A stretch of 64,000 bases of DNA from Pseudomonas schmalbachii (GTDB taxonomy: Bacteria; Pseudomonadota; Gammaproteobacteria; Pseudomonadales; Pseudomonadaceae), in the NCBI RefSeq assembly GCF_017589465.1, contig NZ_JAELYA010000008.1:186001-250000 (forward strand), written 5' to 3'. Of the stretch, positions 37,719 through 56,023 are shown in pieces (within the stretch, counting starts at the first letter, position 1; each line of letters starts with the position of its first letter). Below the pieces are notes generated by a model that was given only the letters and a program-made list of their open reading frames with translations, did not search any database and was not told where the DNA came from. Both the position numbers and the translations under genes were made by a program.

Positions 37719-39083
37719 TTATTTCAAAAGCGCCTTCCACGGCTTGAGAGTCAGCACAGTATGTGCCTGGGCGGCGAGGGCGGCCAGATTCTCCTCGCTG
37801 TGCGGGCGGGCGATGGCTTCCTGCAGCTTGGCCAGCTCGCCGTAGAGGCGGTCGGTTTCCGGCAGGTCCAGCACGTGGCGCGCCTGGCGCAGCCAGACCA
37901 GCATGCGCTGCAGGCGCACCGGCTGGTCGCCGAGCACTTCCGGCTGGTGCTGGGCGCGTTCCAGCGGCATGGCCTGGGCTTCTTCGGCGAGGCTGCGCTG
38001 CAGCCACTTGCCGAGCGCCGCGGCGCCCTGGCGGTTGCCTTTTTCGTTGCGCGCGGCGATCCACGCCTTGCCCAGCAGCCAGCGCGAGGCGGCGAGGGAG
38101 AACTGGCCCCAGCGGGTGCCGGCCAGTTCCGCGCGGAAGGCTTCCGGTGCCTGCTGGCGGGTGGCGTCGTCGCTTTCGCCCTGATCCACGCGCGGTTTCC
38201 AGTCGGCGACCAGCGCGTCGAGCCGCTCGCGCAGTTCGCGGCTGCTGGCGCGCGGCACGGCCTGGCCGAGGCTGCCGAGGAGGGCGCGCAGGTCGATCAA
38301 TTGCTGCAGCCATTCCTGCAACAGGCGCCAGTGGCCGTTGAAGCGGTACTGTTCGGCGAGGCGCTGGCTGTTGCCCAGCAGCAGCCAGGCGATGGCGGCG
38401 AAGGCGCCGTCCAGCGGGGTTTCCGCCAGCAGCTTCTGGCCTTGTGGATAGACGTCGTAGCTGGCCGGGTCGAACAGCCGGTAGCCGCGCTCGGCCTTGC
38501 TGATATCGCAGGGCATCAGCGGCAGGTCGGCGGCCAGTTCGGCAGCCAGTTCCAGCAGGGCTTCCGGTTCGCCCTGGCGCAGTTCCAGCTCCAGTTCGCA
38601 GATTTCCTCCTGCTGCTTGCCGGCCACCACCGCGCCGAGGTCGAGGGCGGCTTCCACGACCACCTTGGCCTTGCCGCGGCCCCAGGCGATCTCGGCCTTC
38701 TCGCGGACGAAATCGGTGGTGAAGATCGGCTTCAGCTGCTTCTTGTCCAGGTCGGCCAGCGCGGCGGGCCAGCACTGGTCGTCGAGCTTCTTCAGGTCGA
38801 GCTTCGACTTGTCCTGGTTCCAGTTCCACTCGTTGCGTTCGGACAGGCCGGCGACGCTGTGGCCGGTGGTCTTCAGGGTCTGGATGTACTGCTCGCCGTC
38901 GCGGCGCACGCGCAGCGCGACCCGGGCGCGGGCCAGGTCGCGGTCGGCGGTGTCGTAGTACTGGTTGTACAGCTCGCGGCGTTCCCAGCCGGACTTGTTG
39001 CGCTTCTTCAGCAGCGGATGGTCGCGTAGGGCGGCGAGGGTCTCGCGGCTGACGCGCAGTTTGATTTCGGTTTCTTTCAGCAT
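37719..39083 (-). CDS. CYTH-CHAD domain protein
   Basis: The start at 39083 (MLKETEIKLRVSRETLAAL) gives 454 residues. Residues 1-200 are a CYTH domain (ETEIKLRV is the ExExK signature; QYYDTADRDL follows). Residues ~225-450 are a CHAD domain, a helical bundle rich in conserved basic residues (RLQRMLVWLRQARHVLDL). CYTH domains hydrolyse tri- or polyphosphate, and CHAD domains bind polyphosphate granules. It lies 179 bp downstream of a SCO1-cytochrome gene on the same strand and may be cotranscribed, but a functional link is not evident. Confidence 0.9.
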   Translation of the reverse strand: MLKETEIKLRVSRETLAALRDHPLLKKRNKSGWERRELYNQYYDTADRDLARARVALRVRRDGEQYIQTLKTTGHSVAGLSERNEWNWNQDKSKLDLKKLDDQCWPAALADLDKKQLKPIFTTDFVREKAEIAWGRGKAKVVVEAALDLGAVVAGKQQEEICELELELRQGEPEALLELAAELAADLPLMPCDISKAERGYRLFDPASYDVYPQGQKLLAETPLDGAFAAIAWLLLGNSQRLAEQYRFNGHWRLLQEWLQQLIDLRALLGSLGQAVPRASSRELRERLDALVADWKPRVDQGESDDATRQQAPEAFRAELAGTRWGQFSLAASRWLLGKAWIAARNEKGNRQGAAALGKWLQRSLAEEAQAMPLERAQHQPEVLGDQPVRLQRMLVWLRQARHVLDLPETDRLYGELAKLQEAIARPHSEENLAALAAQAHTVLTLKPWKALLK

Positions 39084-39262
39084 GGCAGGGTCCGGGCTGG
39101 GGGCGATTGTCGCCCCGGGATGGGAATAGCGTAGATGGGCTGTGGCGGGGCGCAGGGCCTGGCGCGCCGGTGCCGCGTGGCGATTCGCCGGGGAGGCGTA
39201 GTGTACAGGACAACGGGGATGGCTACGGCGTGGCGGTTTGTAGCCTTGCCTGGGTACCTTGC

Positions 39263-40264
39263 CTACTGCGCGGCGCTGGCCTGGGGCTGGATGCGCCGGG
39301 TTTCCTCTTCCATGTAGGTCAGCAGCGCCTCGATGTCGCCGTCGTTCAGGCGCAGGTTGGGCATTTCCACCCTGTTGTACTGCTCGTACAGCTGCACGGC
39401 CAGCGGGTCCTTTTCGGCCAGCATGACGTCCGGCTCCTTGATCCAGCGCTTCAGCCAGGCGTGGTCGCGGGCGCGGGTGACGCCGAGCAGGTCCGGGCCG
39501 ATGCCGCGCATGTCGGCGAGGGCGCCGTCGACCGGGCCGAGGGTGTGGCAGGAGCTGCAGCGCGTGCGGTACAGCTGCTCGCCAGCGGACGGCGGACGGA
39601 TCTGCGGGGCGCTGGCGTAGTCGTTGCCGGCGGGGTTGCTGTGCTTCCAGTTCTGCAGGGTGTTGCCCAGCTTGTCGGCGAGGATGTAGGGATTCTCGAA
39701 CGGCGAGACCTTCATCCACTGGTTGGTGTTCTGGTTGCCGATGACCACGCTCAGGGTGTGGGCGCTGAGCTTGCCCGGGTCTTCGTTGGGCATCAGCAGG
39801 CCGAGCCGTTCGCGCAGCAGGGTGATCTGCTCGATGTCGCCGGTGAGGAACTGCCAGCCGGGTCCGACGTTGAATTTCCCGGCGAAGCGCTTGAGCACTT
39901 CGGGCGTGTCGCTGATCGGGTCGATGCTGATGGAGTAGAAGAAGATTTCCGTGCCGACCCGGTCGCCGAGCAGCTTCTGCACCTGGCGCAGGCGTGCGGT
40001 CTCCAGCGGGCAGGAATCGCCGCAGCCGGTGAAGATGAAGTTGACCAGCACCACCTTGCCCCTGATCAGATCGTCGAAGAACCTGACCTTCCGGCCGTCC
40101 TGATCGACCAGCGGCACGTTGGGGAAATACTCGCTGCCCCAGGAACCCTCCGCATCGCGGGTCTTGCCGTCGGTGCTCCGCCAGAGCTGCCAGCCGCCGA
40201 CGGCGAGCAGGAGGATGAGCGCAACGCCAAGAGACAGGTAGATCGACCGCTTGCCCTTTTCCAT
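39263..40264 (-). CDS. SCO1/SenC-cytochrome c fusion, copy 1 (333 aa)
   Basis: The start at 40264 (MEKGKRSIYLSLGVALILLL) places a membrane anchor at residues 8-26. Residues ~45-190 form a SCO domain with CGDSC (C81, C85) and the third copper ligand H169. Residues ~225-325 are a c-type cytochrome: C236-SS-C239-H240 and likely axial M301 in MPNL. SCO proteins insert copper into CuA sites or act as thiol reductases; fused to a cytochrome, the protein could both metallate the neighbouring multicopper oxidase and take its electrons. It follows the oxidase stop by 107 bp and has a close paralogue at 43930-44961. Confidence 0.93.
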   Translation of the reverse strand: MEKGKRSIYLSLGVALILLLAVGGWQLWRSTDGKTRDAEGSWGSEYFPNVPLVDQDGRKVRFFDDLIRGKVVLVNFIFTGCGDSCPLETARLRQVQKLLGDRVGTEIFFYSISIDPISDTPEVLKRFAGKFNVGPGWQFLTGDIEQITLLRERLGLLMPNEDPGKLSAHTLSVVIGNQNTNQWMKVSPFENPYILADKLGNTLQNWKHSNPAGNDYASAPQIRPPSAGEQLYRTRCSSCHTLGPVDGALADMRGIGPDLLGVTRARDHAWLKRWIKEPDVMLAEKDPLAVQLYEQYNRVEMPNLRLNDGDIEALLTYMEEETRRIQPQASAAQ

Positions 40265-40371
40265 CGTTACGGCTCCTGGGGTCTGTTGACGTTTCGCCGC
40301 AAACCGCGTCGCCGCGGCAGATGCTGCCATCCGCCACGGCAACTCATGAACGGCCGTTCGATAGCGCGCCG

Positions 40372-43326
<2,955 letters not shown>

Positions 43327-43929
43327 GGGAGATCTCCATTGTTATTCCCCCCGCGTAACACCTCCTTTCTTTTGGAATAACGCTGGTTTGCCTCGATCCG
43401 GTTCCTCTCCTTCAGTACCCGCCCACGCCGAATTCCCCAGCCCTCCGCTGGGGCCGGCGCATTGGCGGCTTGTGCAGACGAACGTTGTTACTGCATGCAA
43501 GGCATTGATATATGTAGTTCTTATAAGGAAGTGCAGTGTTCATGGGTATGCCGGCATAATTACCGAGTGTCAGAGATTTGACTTTCGATCTGCGCAGTGC
43601 ATTTTGCAACCTGACATAGTCAAAATTCTGTTAATTGAAGAATGCATTTTGATAGCATCGTGCTATCAAAATGTCATGGAATTGCGGTTTGCATGCGGGG
43701 AATTGCTCTAGCTCGCCGGCTGGGAAGGGGCGCTGCAAATGGCCGCTCACTTTATGCCGTCAACAATGTGACGTTTCTGCGTTTTCTATGCCTTGCCGCA
43801 GCGGGGCGAAAAGGCCCTCGGAACGAAACGGTCTGAGCGAATTGCACGGCTCCATTCGCGCCCGAAAGGGCGCGGCAGAGCGGTTTGCGGGCCGCTCCAT
43901 TGCCGGGGAGGCCCGCTGCCAGGGCGAGG
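43327..43929 (-). promoter_or_regulatory. Leader and control region of multicopper-oxidase module 1
   Basis: No gene is seen in these 603 bases, which include an AT-rich centre. From the start codon outward lie a 17-base element at 43334-43350 (CTCCATTGTTATTCCCC on the plus strand); TTTGACT at 43577-43583; TGCATTTTGCA at 43598-43608; AGTCAAA at 43618-43624 (the inverse of TTTGACT); and the perfect inverted repeat CATTTTGATAGC-ATCGT-GCTATCAAAATG at 43645-43673. All recur at the same spacing before copy 2. Positions 43674-43929 hold nothing recognisable. Confidence 0.8.
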
Positions 43930-44961
43930 TCAATTGGCCGTGCCGACCTTCTCCGCTCTGGGTGCAAGGCTGGCCTGCGGCTGCAGGCGCAGGGTTTCCT
44001 CTTCCATGTAGGTCAGCAGCGCCTCGATATCGCCGTCGCCCAGCAGCAGGTTGGGCATAGCCACCTTGTCGTACCGGGCGTACAGCTGCATGGCCAGCGG
44101 GTCCTTCTCGGCGAGCATGCGGTCCGGCTCCCTGATCCAGCGCTTCAGCCAGGCGCGGTCGCGGGTGCGGGTCACGCCAAGCAGGTCCGGGCCCAGGTTG
44201 CGCATGTCGGCCAGGCCGCCTTCGGCCGGGCCCAGGGTGTGGCAGGAGTTGCAGCGCGTGCGGAACAGCTGTTCGCCGGGGGATGGCGGGCGGATCTGCG
44301 GGGCGCTGGCGTAGTCGTTGCCGCTGGTGTTGACGTTCTTCCAGTTCTGCAGGTTGTTGCCCAGCTTGTCGGCGAGGATGTAGGGGTTCTCGAACGGCGA
44401 GACCTTCATCCACTGGTTGGTGTTCTGGTTGCCGATGACCACGCTCAGGGCGTGGGCGCTCAGCTTGCCCGGGTCTTCGTTGGCGGCGATCAGGCCGAGT
44501 CGCTCGCGCAGTAGGTTGACGTCGTCGATGCTGCCGGTGAGGAACCGCCAGCCCGGCGCCACGTTGAATTTCTGCATGTAGTGCTTGAGGGTTTCCGGCG
44601 TGTCGTTGATCGGGTCGATGCTGATCGAATAGAAGAACACCTCCTGGCCGACGCGCTCGCCGAGCAGCTTCTGTACCTGGCGCAGGCGTGCCGTCTCCAG
44701 TGGGCAGGAGTCGCCGCAGCCGGTGAAGATGAAGTTGACCAGTACCACCTTGCCCTCGATCAGGTCGTCGAAGAAGCGGACCTTCCGGCCGTCCTGGTCG
44801 ACCAGTGGCACGTTGGGGAAATACTCGCCATCCCAGGCGCCGGCCGCTGCGCTGGTGTTGTCGGCGTCGATGCTCCGCCAGTAGCGCCAGCCGCCGAGCG
44901 TGGCTGCCAGCAGCAGTACGAGGCCGAGCGAGGCATATAGCATCCGGGTGCCGTTTCGCAT
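43930..44961 (-). CDS. SCO1/SenC-cytochrome c fusion, copy 2 (343 aa)
   Basis: The start at 44961 (MRNGTRMLYASLGLVLLLAA) gives a membrane anchor at residues 8-24, a SCO domain with C82/C86 and H170, and a c-type cytochrome with C237-NS-C240-H241 and M302. It is clearly homologous to copy 1 along its whole length; long blocks such as GNQNTNQWMKVSPFENPY are identical, while the anchors and C-terminal tails differ. It lies 78 bp after multicopper oxidase copy 2, so each oxidase keeps its own partner. It is probably the copper chaperone and/or electron acceptor of that oxidase. Confidence 0.93.
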   Translation of the reverse strand: MRNGTRMLYASLGLVLLLAATLGGWRYWRSIDADNTSAAAGAWDGEYFPNVPLVDQDGRKVRFFDDLIEGKVVLVNFIFTGCGDSCPLETARLRQVQKLLGERVGQEVFFYSISIDPINDTPETLKHYMQKFNVAPGWRFLTGSIDDVNLLRERLGLIAANEDPGKLSAHALSVVIGNQNTNQWMKVSPFENPYILADKLGNNLQNWKNVNTSGNDYASAPQIRPPSPGEQLFRTRCNSCHTLGPAEGGLADMRNLGPDLLGVTRTRDRAWLKRWIREPDRMLAEKDPLAMQLYARYDKVAMPNLLLGDGDIEALLTYMEEETLRLQPQASLAPRAEKVGTAN

Positions 44962-45039
44962 GGCTAGCGCTCCCTGTCCTATGGCGCGCGGGCCGTACCC
45001 CTCGCGGGGACGGCCCGGTGCCCTTGCTTCAGCTATGGA

Positions 45040-47979
<2,940 letters not shown>

Positions 47980-48531
47980 CTGACATCTCCATTGTTATTC
48001 CCCATGCCGCGGAAACCTTCCTGATCCGGAAGAAACCCTGGACTGCCTTGAATCTGCTGCTCCTGCGCCGACTCCCATGCGACTTCGCCGGTCCCTGCCG
48101 CCTGACGTTCACAACGTTTCGGCGACCTGGCACATGCGACCCATCACGACCACCAGGCACTGATTTCTGTGGAGCTCTGTTCCAGGGCGATGCCTCTGTA
48201 ATCTTTCGAAGTAATTTTTCGTGACTGCCATTTGACTCTTAAGCATCTTGTTGCATTTTGCAATCAGGATTAGTCAAATATTTGTCTATTCTTTGGCGGG
48301 AATTGATAGCCGATTGCTATCAATTTGGGCGTTAAGACGGGCATTGGCGACGGGCGGTGCACAAAACACGGCGCTGCCGAATGGAATTTGTCGAAATTGC
48401 AGGTTTACGACAAATAATTGACAGGCAAATGCAAGTGGCTATTTGCTGGGGGCGCGCCCTCGTTTCTGCGACGCGGTTTCTTGCCGTGGATCAATGAGTG
48501 ATCATGGGGCCTCTGCAATCCGGAGAAGCCC
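47980..48531 (-). promoter_or_regulatory. Leader and control region of multicopper-oxidase module 2
   Basis: This region has the same elements in the same order and spacing as module 1: the 17-base element at 47987-48003 (eight bases above the start, as in module 1), TTTGACT at 48231-48237, TGCATTTTGCA at 48252-48262, AGTCAAA at 48272-48278, and the inverted repeat AATTGATAGC-CGATT-GCTATCAATT at 48301-48325. The DNA between them is unrelated between the copies. Positions 48326-48531 contain the divergent argE promoter and a small palindrome GATCA-ATGAG-TGATC at 48489-48503. Confidence 0.8.
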
Positions 48532-49671
48532 ATGCCATTGCCGTCCCTGAAAGAACGATTCGCCGCACTGGTTGCCAGCCCGTCCGTGAGCTGTACCCAG
48601 GCAGCGCTCGACCAGTCCAACCGGCCGGTGGTCGAACTGCTGGCCGGCTGGCTGGGCGACCTGGGCTTCCGCTGCGAACTTCAGGAAGTCGCCCCGGGCA
48701 AGTTCAATCTGCTCGCCAGCCTGGGCTCCGGCCCGGGTGGCCTGGTACTGGCGGGTCATACGGATACGGTCCCTTATGACGAGGCGCTGTGGAAAAGCGA
48801 TCCGCTGCGTCTGGACGAGCGCGACGGCCGCTGGTTCGGCCTCGGCACCTGCGACATGAAAGGCTTCTTCGCGCTGGTGATCGAGGCTCTGCAAGGCATG
48901 CCTCTGCATCAGCTGTGCCAACCGCTGATGATCCTCGCCACCTGCGACGAGGAGAGCTCCATGGCCGGGGCGCGGGCCCTTGCCGAAGCGGGGCGGCCGC
49001 TGGGCCGCGCGGCGGTGATCGGCGAGCCGACCAACCTGCGGCCGATCCGCCTGCACAAGGGCGTGATGATGGAGCGCATCGAAATAGTGGGGAAAAGCGG
49101 CCACTCCTCTGACCCATCTTTGGGGCGTAGCGCCCTGGAGGCCATGCACGCCGCGATTGGGGAATTGCTCATCCTGCGTGGGGAATGGCAGGTGAAGTAC
49201 CGCAATCCGCAGTTCAGCGTGCCGCAGCCGACGCTCAACCTCGGCTGCATCCACGGCGGCGACAACCCCAACCGCATCTGCGGCCAGTGCAGCCTGGAGT
49301 TCGACCTGCGGCCGCTGCCGGGCATGCAGCCGGAGGCCCTGCGGCAGATGATCCGCGAGCGCCTGCTGCCGGTCGCCGAGCGCTTCGAAGTGGCGCTGGA
49401 CTACCAGCCGCTGTTCCCCGCCGTGCCACCGTTCGAGCAGGCGGCGGATGCCGAGCTGGTGAGGCTCGCCGAGCGCCTCAGCGGACATTCGGCGGAAGCG
49501 GTAGCCTTTGGCACCGAAGCGCCGTATCTTCAGCAACTTGGCTGCGAGACCCTGGTGCTCGGCCCCGGCGACATCGCCTGCGCCCACCAGCCGGACGAGC
49601 ACCTCGAACTTGCGCGCATCCCGCCGACCGTGGAACTGTTGCGGAAGTTGATCCAGCATTACTGCCTGTAA
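48532..49671 (+). CDS. argE: Acetylornithine deacetylase
   Basis: The 379-residue M20-family metallopeptidase starts MPLPSLKERFAALVASPSVS, with GGAGAAG upstream. Metal ligands are visible in AGHTDTVP (H76, with D78), GTCDMKGF (Asp) and TCDEESS (catalytic Glu). It removes the acetyl group from N-acetylornithine. In Pseudomonas the bulk of this step is done by ArgJ, so ArgE-like members may act on related acylated amino acids. It is divergent from the oxidase module and 116 bp upstream of argA. Confidence 0.92.
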   Translation: MPLPSLKERFAALVASPSVSCTQAALDQSNRPVVELLAGWLGDLGFRCELQEVAPGKFNLLASLGSGPGGLVLAGHTDTVPYDEALWKSDPLRLDERDGRWFGLGTCDMKGFFALVIEALQGMPLHQLCQPLMILATCDEESSMAGARALAEAGRPLGRAAVIGEPTNLRPIRLHKGVMMERIEIVGKSGHSSDPSLGRSALEAMHAAIGELLILRGEWQVKYRNPQFSVPQPTLNLGCIHGGDNPNRICGQCSLEFDLRPLPGMQPEALRQMIRERLLPVAERFEVALDYQPLFPAVPPFEQAADAELVRLAERLSGHSAEAVAFGTEAPYLQQLGCETLVLGPGDIACAHQPDEHLELARIPPTVELLRKLIQHYCL

Positions 49672-49787
49672 CCCGCACTACGAAAGGAGAAGCCTGTCGA
49701 TGTACATGCGACGACGATAACCGCGCCGCCTGCCGCCCTGCGGCCCCACGACAGTCTTACGTCCACCGATCACAGGCTTCTTGCGTA

Positions 49788-51086
49788 ATGCACGACTACG
49801 TCAACTGGTTACGTCACGCGTCCCCCTACATCAACTCCCACCGGGACTGCACCTTCGTGGTGATGCTGCCCGGCGAGGGCGTCGATCACCCGAATTTCGG
49901 CAATATCGTCCACGACCTGGTGCTGCTGCACAGCCTCGGCGTGCGCCTGGTGCTGGTCCACGGTTCGCGCCCGCAGATCGAGGCGCGCCTGGCTTCGCGC
50001 GGGCTGACTCCGCACTTCCACCGTGGCCTGCGGGTCACCGACACGCCGACCCTGGAATGCGTGATCGATGCCGTCGGCAGCCTGCGCATCGGCATCGAGG
50101 CGCGCCTGTCGATGGACATGGCCGCCTCGCCGATGCAGGGCGCGCGCCTGCGCGTGGCCGCCGGCAACCTGGTCACCGCGCGGCCGATCGGCGTGCTCGA
50201 AGGCGTCGACTACCACCACACCGGTGAAGTCCGCCGCATCGACCGCAAGGGCATCAACCGCCTGCTCGACGAGCGCAGCATCGTGCTGCTGTCGCCGCTT
50301 GGCTATTCGCCCACCGGGGAAATCTTCAACCTCGCCTGCGAGGACGTGGCGATGCGCGCGGCCATCGACCTGGACGCCGAAAAGCTGATCCTCTACGGCG
50401 CCGAGCGCGGCCTGCTGGACGCCCAGGGCAAGCTGGTCCGCGAGCTGCGCCCGCAGCAGGTGGCGCCGCATCTGCAGCGGCTCGGCAACAACTACCAGGC
50501 CGAACTGCTCGACGCCGCCGCCCAGGCCTGCCGCGCCGGCGTGCGGCGCAGCCACATGGTCAGCTACGTGGAAGACGGTTCGTTGCTCACCGAGCTGTTC
50601 ACCCGCGACGGCGGCGGCACCCTGGTGACCCAGGAACAGTTCGAGCAACTGCGCGAGGCGACCATCGAGGATGTCGGCGGCCTGATCGAACTGATCCGTC
50701 CGCTGGAAGAGCAGGGCATCCTGGTGCGCCGCTCCCGCGAGGTGCTGGAGCGGGAGATCACCCAGTTCAGCATCGTCGAGCGCGATGGCCTGATCATCGC
50801 CTGCGCGGCGCTCTACCAGATCGCCGATTCGGATTCCGGCGAGCTGGCGTGCCTGGCGGTGAATCCGGAATACCGCCAGGGCGGCCGCGGCGACGAACTG
50901 CTGGAGCGCATCGAAGAGCGCGCCCGCGAGCAGGGGCTGAAGACGCTGTTCGTCCTCACCACCCGCACCGCCCACTGGTTCCGTGAACGCGGCTTCCAGC
51001 CAAGCAGCGTCGAGCGCCTGCCGGCGGCAAGGGCGTCGCTGTACAACTACCAGCGCAATTCGCAGGTGTTCGAGAAGGCACTTTGA
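49788..51086 (+). CDS. argA: N-acetylglutamate synthase
   Basis: The ATG at 49788 (MHDYVNWLRHASPYINSHRD) gives 432 residues, the length expected of ArgA. Residues 1-290 form an amino-acid-kinase fold (LVLVHGSRPQIE, DAEKLILYG) that binds arginine as feedback inhibitor. Residues ~295-432 are the GNAT domain (LACLAVNPEYRQGGRGDELL). It makes N-acetylglutamate, the first step of arginine synthesis. It is probably transcribed with argE or from its own promoter in the gap. Confidence 0.95.
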   Translation: MHDYVNWLRHASPYINSHRDCTFVVMLPGEGVDHPNFGNIVHDLVLLHSLGVRLVLVHGSRPQIEARLASRGLTPHFHRGLRVTDTPTLECVIDAVGSLRIGIEARLSMDMAASPMQGARLRVAAGNLVTARPIGVLEGVDYHHTGEVRRIDRKGINRLLDERSIVLLSPLGYSPTGEIFNLACEDVAMRAAIDLDAEKLILYGAERGLLDAQGKLVRELRPQQVAPHLQRLGNNYQAELLDAAAQACRAGVRRSHMVSYVEDGSLLTELFTRDGGGTLVTQEQFEQLREATIEDVGGLIELIRPLEEQGILVRRSREVLEREITQFSIVERDGLIIACAALYQIADSDSGELACLAVNPEYRQGGRGDELLERIEERAREQGLKTLFVLTTRTAHWFRERGFQPSSVERLPAARASLYNYQRNSQVFEKAL

Positions 51087-51111
51087 TTGCCGGGGCCAAC
51101 GTGCTCCGGCG

Positions 51112-51309
51112 ATGGGTATCGCTGCGCTCAACCCATCCTACGAACTTTTGTAGGAGCGAGCTTGCTCGCGAACATCGGCCCCGCAAGAGCTTCGCGGGCA
51201 TGGCCCGCTCCTACGGTAGCTCCGGCGCAAGGCCCCCTGCGGTCGGTGCGGGGAAATGTTTTGTAGGAGCGGGCCATGCCCGTGATCCGTAGGGCGGGTG
51301 CAACCCGCC
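51112..51309. repeat. Stack of palindromic repeats between argA and gshA
   Basis: Four repeat units follow one another: an inverted GATGGGTATCGC...CATCCTAC unit (51111-51141), a GTAGGAGCGAGCTTGCTCGCG unit (51150-51170) with its inverted GCATGGCCCGCTCCTAC partner (51198-51214), a second GTAGGAGCGGGCCATGCCC unit (51263-51281), and GTAGGGCGGGTGCAACCCGCC (51289-51309). These are the same families seen at five other intergenic sites. They sit between the convergent argA and gshA genes. Confidence 0.9.
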
Positions 51310-51315
51310 TCCGGC

Positions 51316-52917
51316 TTAAACCCCGATCAACCCCAGAATGCTCGCCTGGTACGCCGCCACGAAGGTATCGAAATCCCCCTCCGGATGGCGTTCCAGCGCC
51401 GCCTGTTCGGCCAGCGAGTTGGCTGCCAGGGTTTCGAAGTGCGCGGTCTTTTCAGCCGACAGCGACTGCGCACGGAACTGCTCGGCATGTTCGCGGCTCT
51501 GGCGCAGGGCGAAGGCGCTGAAGCTTTCGCCACGGGCGCGCATTTCTGCGAGGACTTGTGCCGACGGGGTGGTGTCCGGGTTGGCGACTTTCTCCCGCTG
51601 TTGCTCCAGGCTCTGCCGGTGGGCGTCGCCGCCGTGGGCGCGGTCGAGCAGTTCGGCGATCGGGGCGATGCGTTCGAGTAGCTCGCCGGCCCAGTCCTTC
51701 AGCAGGACGGACTGCTTGCCATTCTGCAGGTGCAGGCCCGGGCGACGGCCTTCCTTGACCACCTTGAGGAAATTCTCGGTGCAGCTGCGGCATTCGCCGC
51801 CTTCCAGCAGCGGGCTGTCCTGCAGGGCGCAATAAATCAGGAAGGCGTCGAGGAAACGCGCCTCGCTGGCGTCGATGCCCAGCGGCAGGAACGGGTTGAT
51901 GTCCAGGCAGCGCGCCTCGACGTACTGCACGCCGCGCGAGGTCAGCGCCTGGATCGGCCGCTCGCCGGTGTAGGTGACGCGCTTCGGACGGATGTTCGAG
52001 TAGTACTCGTTCTCGATCTGCAGGACGTTGGTATTGAGCTGCAGCCACTCGCCGTTCTGCTTGGTGCCGATCTTCTCGTACGGCGGATAGGGCGTGCTGA
52101 CCGCCCGGCGCAGGCTCTCGATGTAGCTGTCGAGATCGTTGTAGCAGGGTGTCAGGCCGGCCTGGGCGTTGTTCTGGTAGCCCAGGTCGCTCATCCGCAG
52201 GCTGGTGGCGTAGGGCAGGTACAGGGTGTGCTCGTCGAAACGCTCCAGCTGGTGCGGCCGACCGCGCAGGAAGCCGGCATCCAGCGCCGGCGAGGCGCCG
52301 AACAGGTACATCAGCAGCCAGCTGTAGCGGCGGAAGTTGCGGATCAGCGCGATGTAGTGGGCGGACTGGAAGTCGCGCGGGCTGACGCCGCCGTCCTCAT
52401 GCTGCTGCAGCACTTTCCACAGCGCCTCGGGCAGCGAGAAGTTGTAGTGGATGCCGGCGATGCACTGCATGGTCTTGCCGTAACGCAGCGCCAGGCCCTT
52501 GCGGTAGACGTACTTCAGGCGGCCGATGTGCGAGCTGCCGTAGCGGGCGATCGGGATGGTTTCCTCGTCCGGCAGTTCGCAGGGCATCGACGGACTCCAC
52601 AGGTATTCGCCGTCCAGCCGGGTGCTGGCGAAGCGGTGGATGTCCTCGAGATTGTCCAGGGTCTGTTCGACGCTGGTGGCGGTGGGAGTGATGAACTCCA
52701 GCAGCCCTTCGGAATAGTCGGTGGTGATCTGCGGGTGGGTCAGCGCCGAGCCGAGGATGCGCGGATGCGGGGTCAGGGCCAGGTGTCCGTCGCCGTCGAC
52801 ACGCAGGCATTCGCGCTCGATCCCGTGCAGGCAGTGAGTGAGCAGGGGGAGGTTGTCTGCGTCGCCAAGCAGGGCCAGGCGGCGGGAGAATTGTTCGCTC
52901 AAGTTGATGTCCTTCAC
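51316..52917 (-). CDS. gshA: Glutamate-cysteine ligase
   Basis: The 533-residue protein starts [20 protein letters not shown] and belongs to the proteobacterial type-1 GCL family. [21 protein letters not shown] carries the substrate-binding Glu residues, and [18 protein letters not shown] and [16 protein letters not shown] follow as family blocks. It joins glutamate and cysteine in the rate-limiting step of glutathione synthesis. Single transcription unit. Confidence 0.95.
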   Translation of the reverse strand: MKDINLSEQFSRRLALLGDADNLPLLTHCLHGIERECLRVDGDGHLALTPHPRILGSALTHPQITTDYSEGLLEFITPTATSVEQTLDNLEDIHRFASTRLDGEYLWSPSMPCELPDEETIPIARYGSSHIGRLKYVYRKGLALRYGKTMQCIAGIHYNFSLPEALWKVLQQHEDGGVSPRDFQSAHYIALIRNFRRYSWLLMYLFGASPALDAGFLRGRPHQLERFDEHTLYLPYATSLRMSDLGYQNNAQAGLTPCYNDLDSYIESLRRAVSTPYPPYEKIGTKQNGEWLQLNTNVLQIENEYYSNIRPKRVTYTGERPIQALTSRGVQYVEARCLDINPFLPLGIDASEARFLDAFLIYCALQDSPLLEGGECRSCTENFLKVVKEGRRPGLHLQNGKQSVLLKDWAGELLERIAPIAELLDRAHGGDAHRQSLEQQREKVANPDTTPSAQVLAEMRARGESFSAFALRQSREHAEQFRAQSLSAEKTAHFETLAANSLAEQAALERHPEGDFDTFVAAYQASILGLIGV

Positions 52918-53118
52918 GCGGCAGTCGCCTCACTATGGGGGTGGACTGGCCGGTCTACAAGGGGAACGCATGCCGGCGTGGTCGCCTGGGCAAAGGGAGA
53001 ATTGCCGTTAGCCTAGCCGCGCGCGGGGCGCTGCGAAAGCCGCTGGCGCGTCGCGCGGCGATGGCAGGCATGCGCGCGACGTATTGCCGGAGGGGGGCCG
53101 AGTGGCACCCCTTTTATA

Positions 53119-53505
53119 TCAGGTGCGGATGAACGTGGCTTGCGCCTTGGCGACGAGTTTCTCGCCCTGCCAGGTATCGGCCTCGACCACCAGCGTGCGC
53201 TTGCCGGCGTTCAGCACCCAGGCGCGGCACACCACATCGCCGTCGCTGACCGGGCGGATGTAGTTGATCTTGCTTTCCAGCGTCACGCTGCCCGGCACGG
53301 TGCCGGACAGGCTGTGACAGGCCTGGCCCATGGCGGTATCGATCAGCGAGAACAGCGCGCCGCCGTGCAGCTTGCCATGCACATTGCGCAGGCCGTCGTG
53401 CATCTTCATATGCACTTCGGCCTTGCCCTCGGTGGCCTGGATGACCTCCAGGCCGAGCAGGCGGCTGAAGGCGCTGCCGCCGCTGACGTCGAGCACTTCG
53501 CTCAT
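53119..53505 (-). CDS. PaaI-type hotdog thioesterase
   Basis: The 128-residue protein is a single 4HBT/PaaI domain: NVHGKLHGGALFSLIDTAMG holds the HGG motif, the Asp of LIDTAMG and the long hotdog helix, and TLESKINYIRPV is the second conserved strand. It would hydrolyse an acyl-CoA thioester, possibly of aromatic acids. It ends the unit starting with tex, four bases after the tex stop; the pairing is probably a conserved neighbour rather than functional. Confidence 0.88.
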   Translation of the reverse strand: MSEVLDVSGGSAFSRLLGLEVIQATEGKAEVHMKMHDGLRNVHGKLHGGALFSLIDTAMGQACHSLSGTVPGSVTLESKINYIRPVSDGDVVCRAWVLNAGKRTLVVEADTWQGEKLVAKAQATFIRT

Positions 53506-53508
53506 CGG

Positions 53509-55836
<2,328 letters not shown>

Positions 55837-56023
55837 GAATACACCTGACAAAACAGACAAAAAGGGCCGTATAGACAACGTCCCGGCGCAAAGCTCGGCA
55901 TTATACCCGGCATGTTTTGCCGCAGTGCCCGCTCGGTCGGGGAAAAATCTGCTAACAATGGTGAGGGTTTGCCCACGGGACTGTGGGCGATAATGCCCGA
56001 CTGATCTGATTCCCGGAGTGTCC

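Noticed and set aside
43577-43640. Possible sigma54 (-24/-12) promoter around the TTGCAAAA element of the oxidase leaders
   Set aside because: A TTGCA is present, but no GG-containing -24 box lies at the required 10-base spacing in either copy.
48489-48503. Small palindrome GATCA-N5-TGATC before argE as an ArgR operator
   Set aside because: It does not resemble the Pseudomonas ArgR consensus and is too short to support on its own.
53092-53115. Hairpin with TTTT on the plus strand before the thioesterase stop
   Set aside because: It points away from the minus-strand genes around it, and there is no plus-strand gene for it to terminate.
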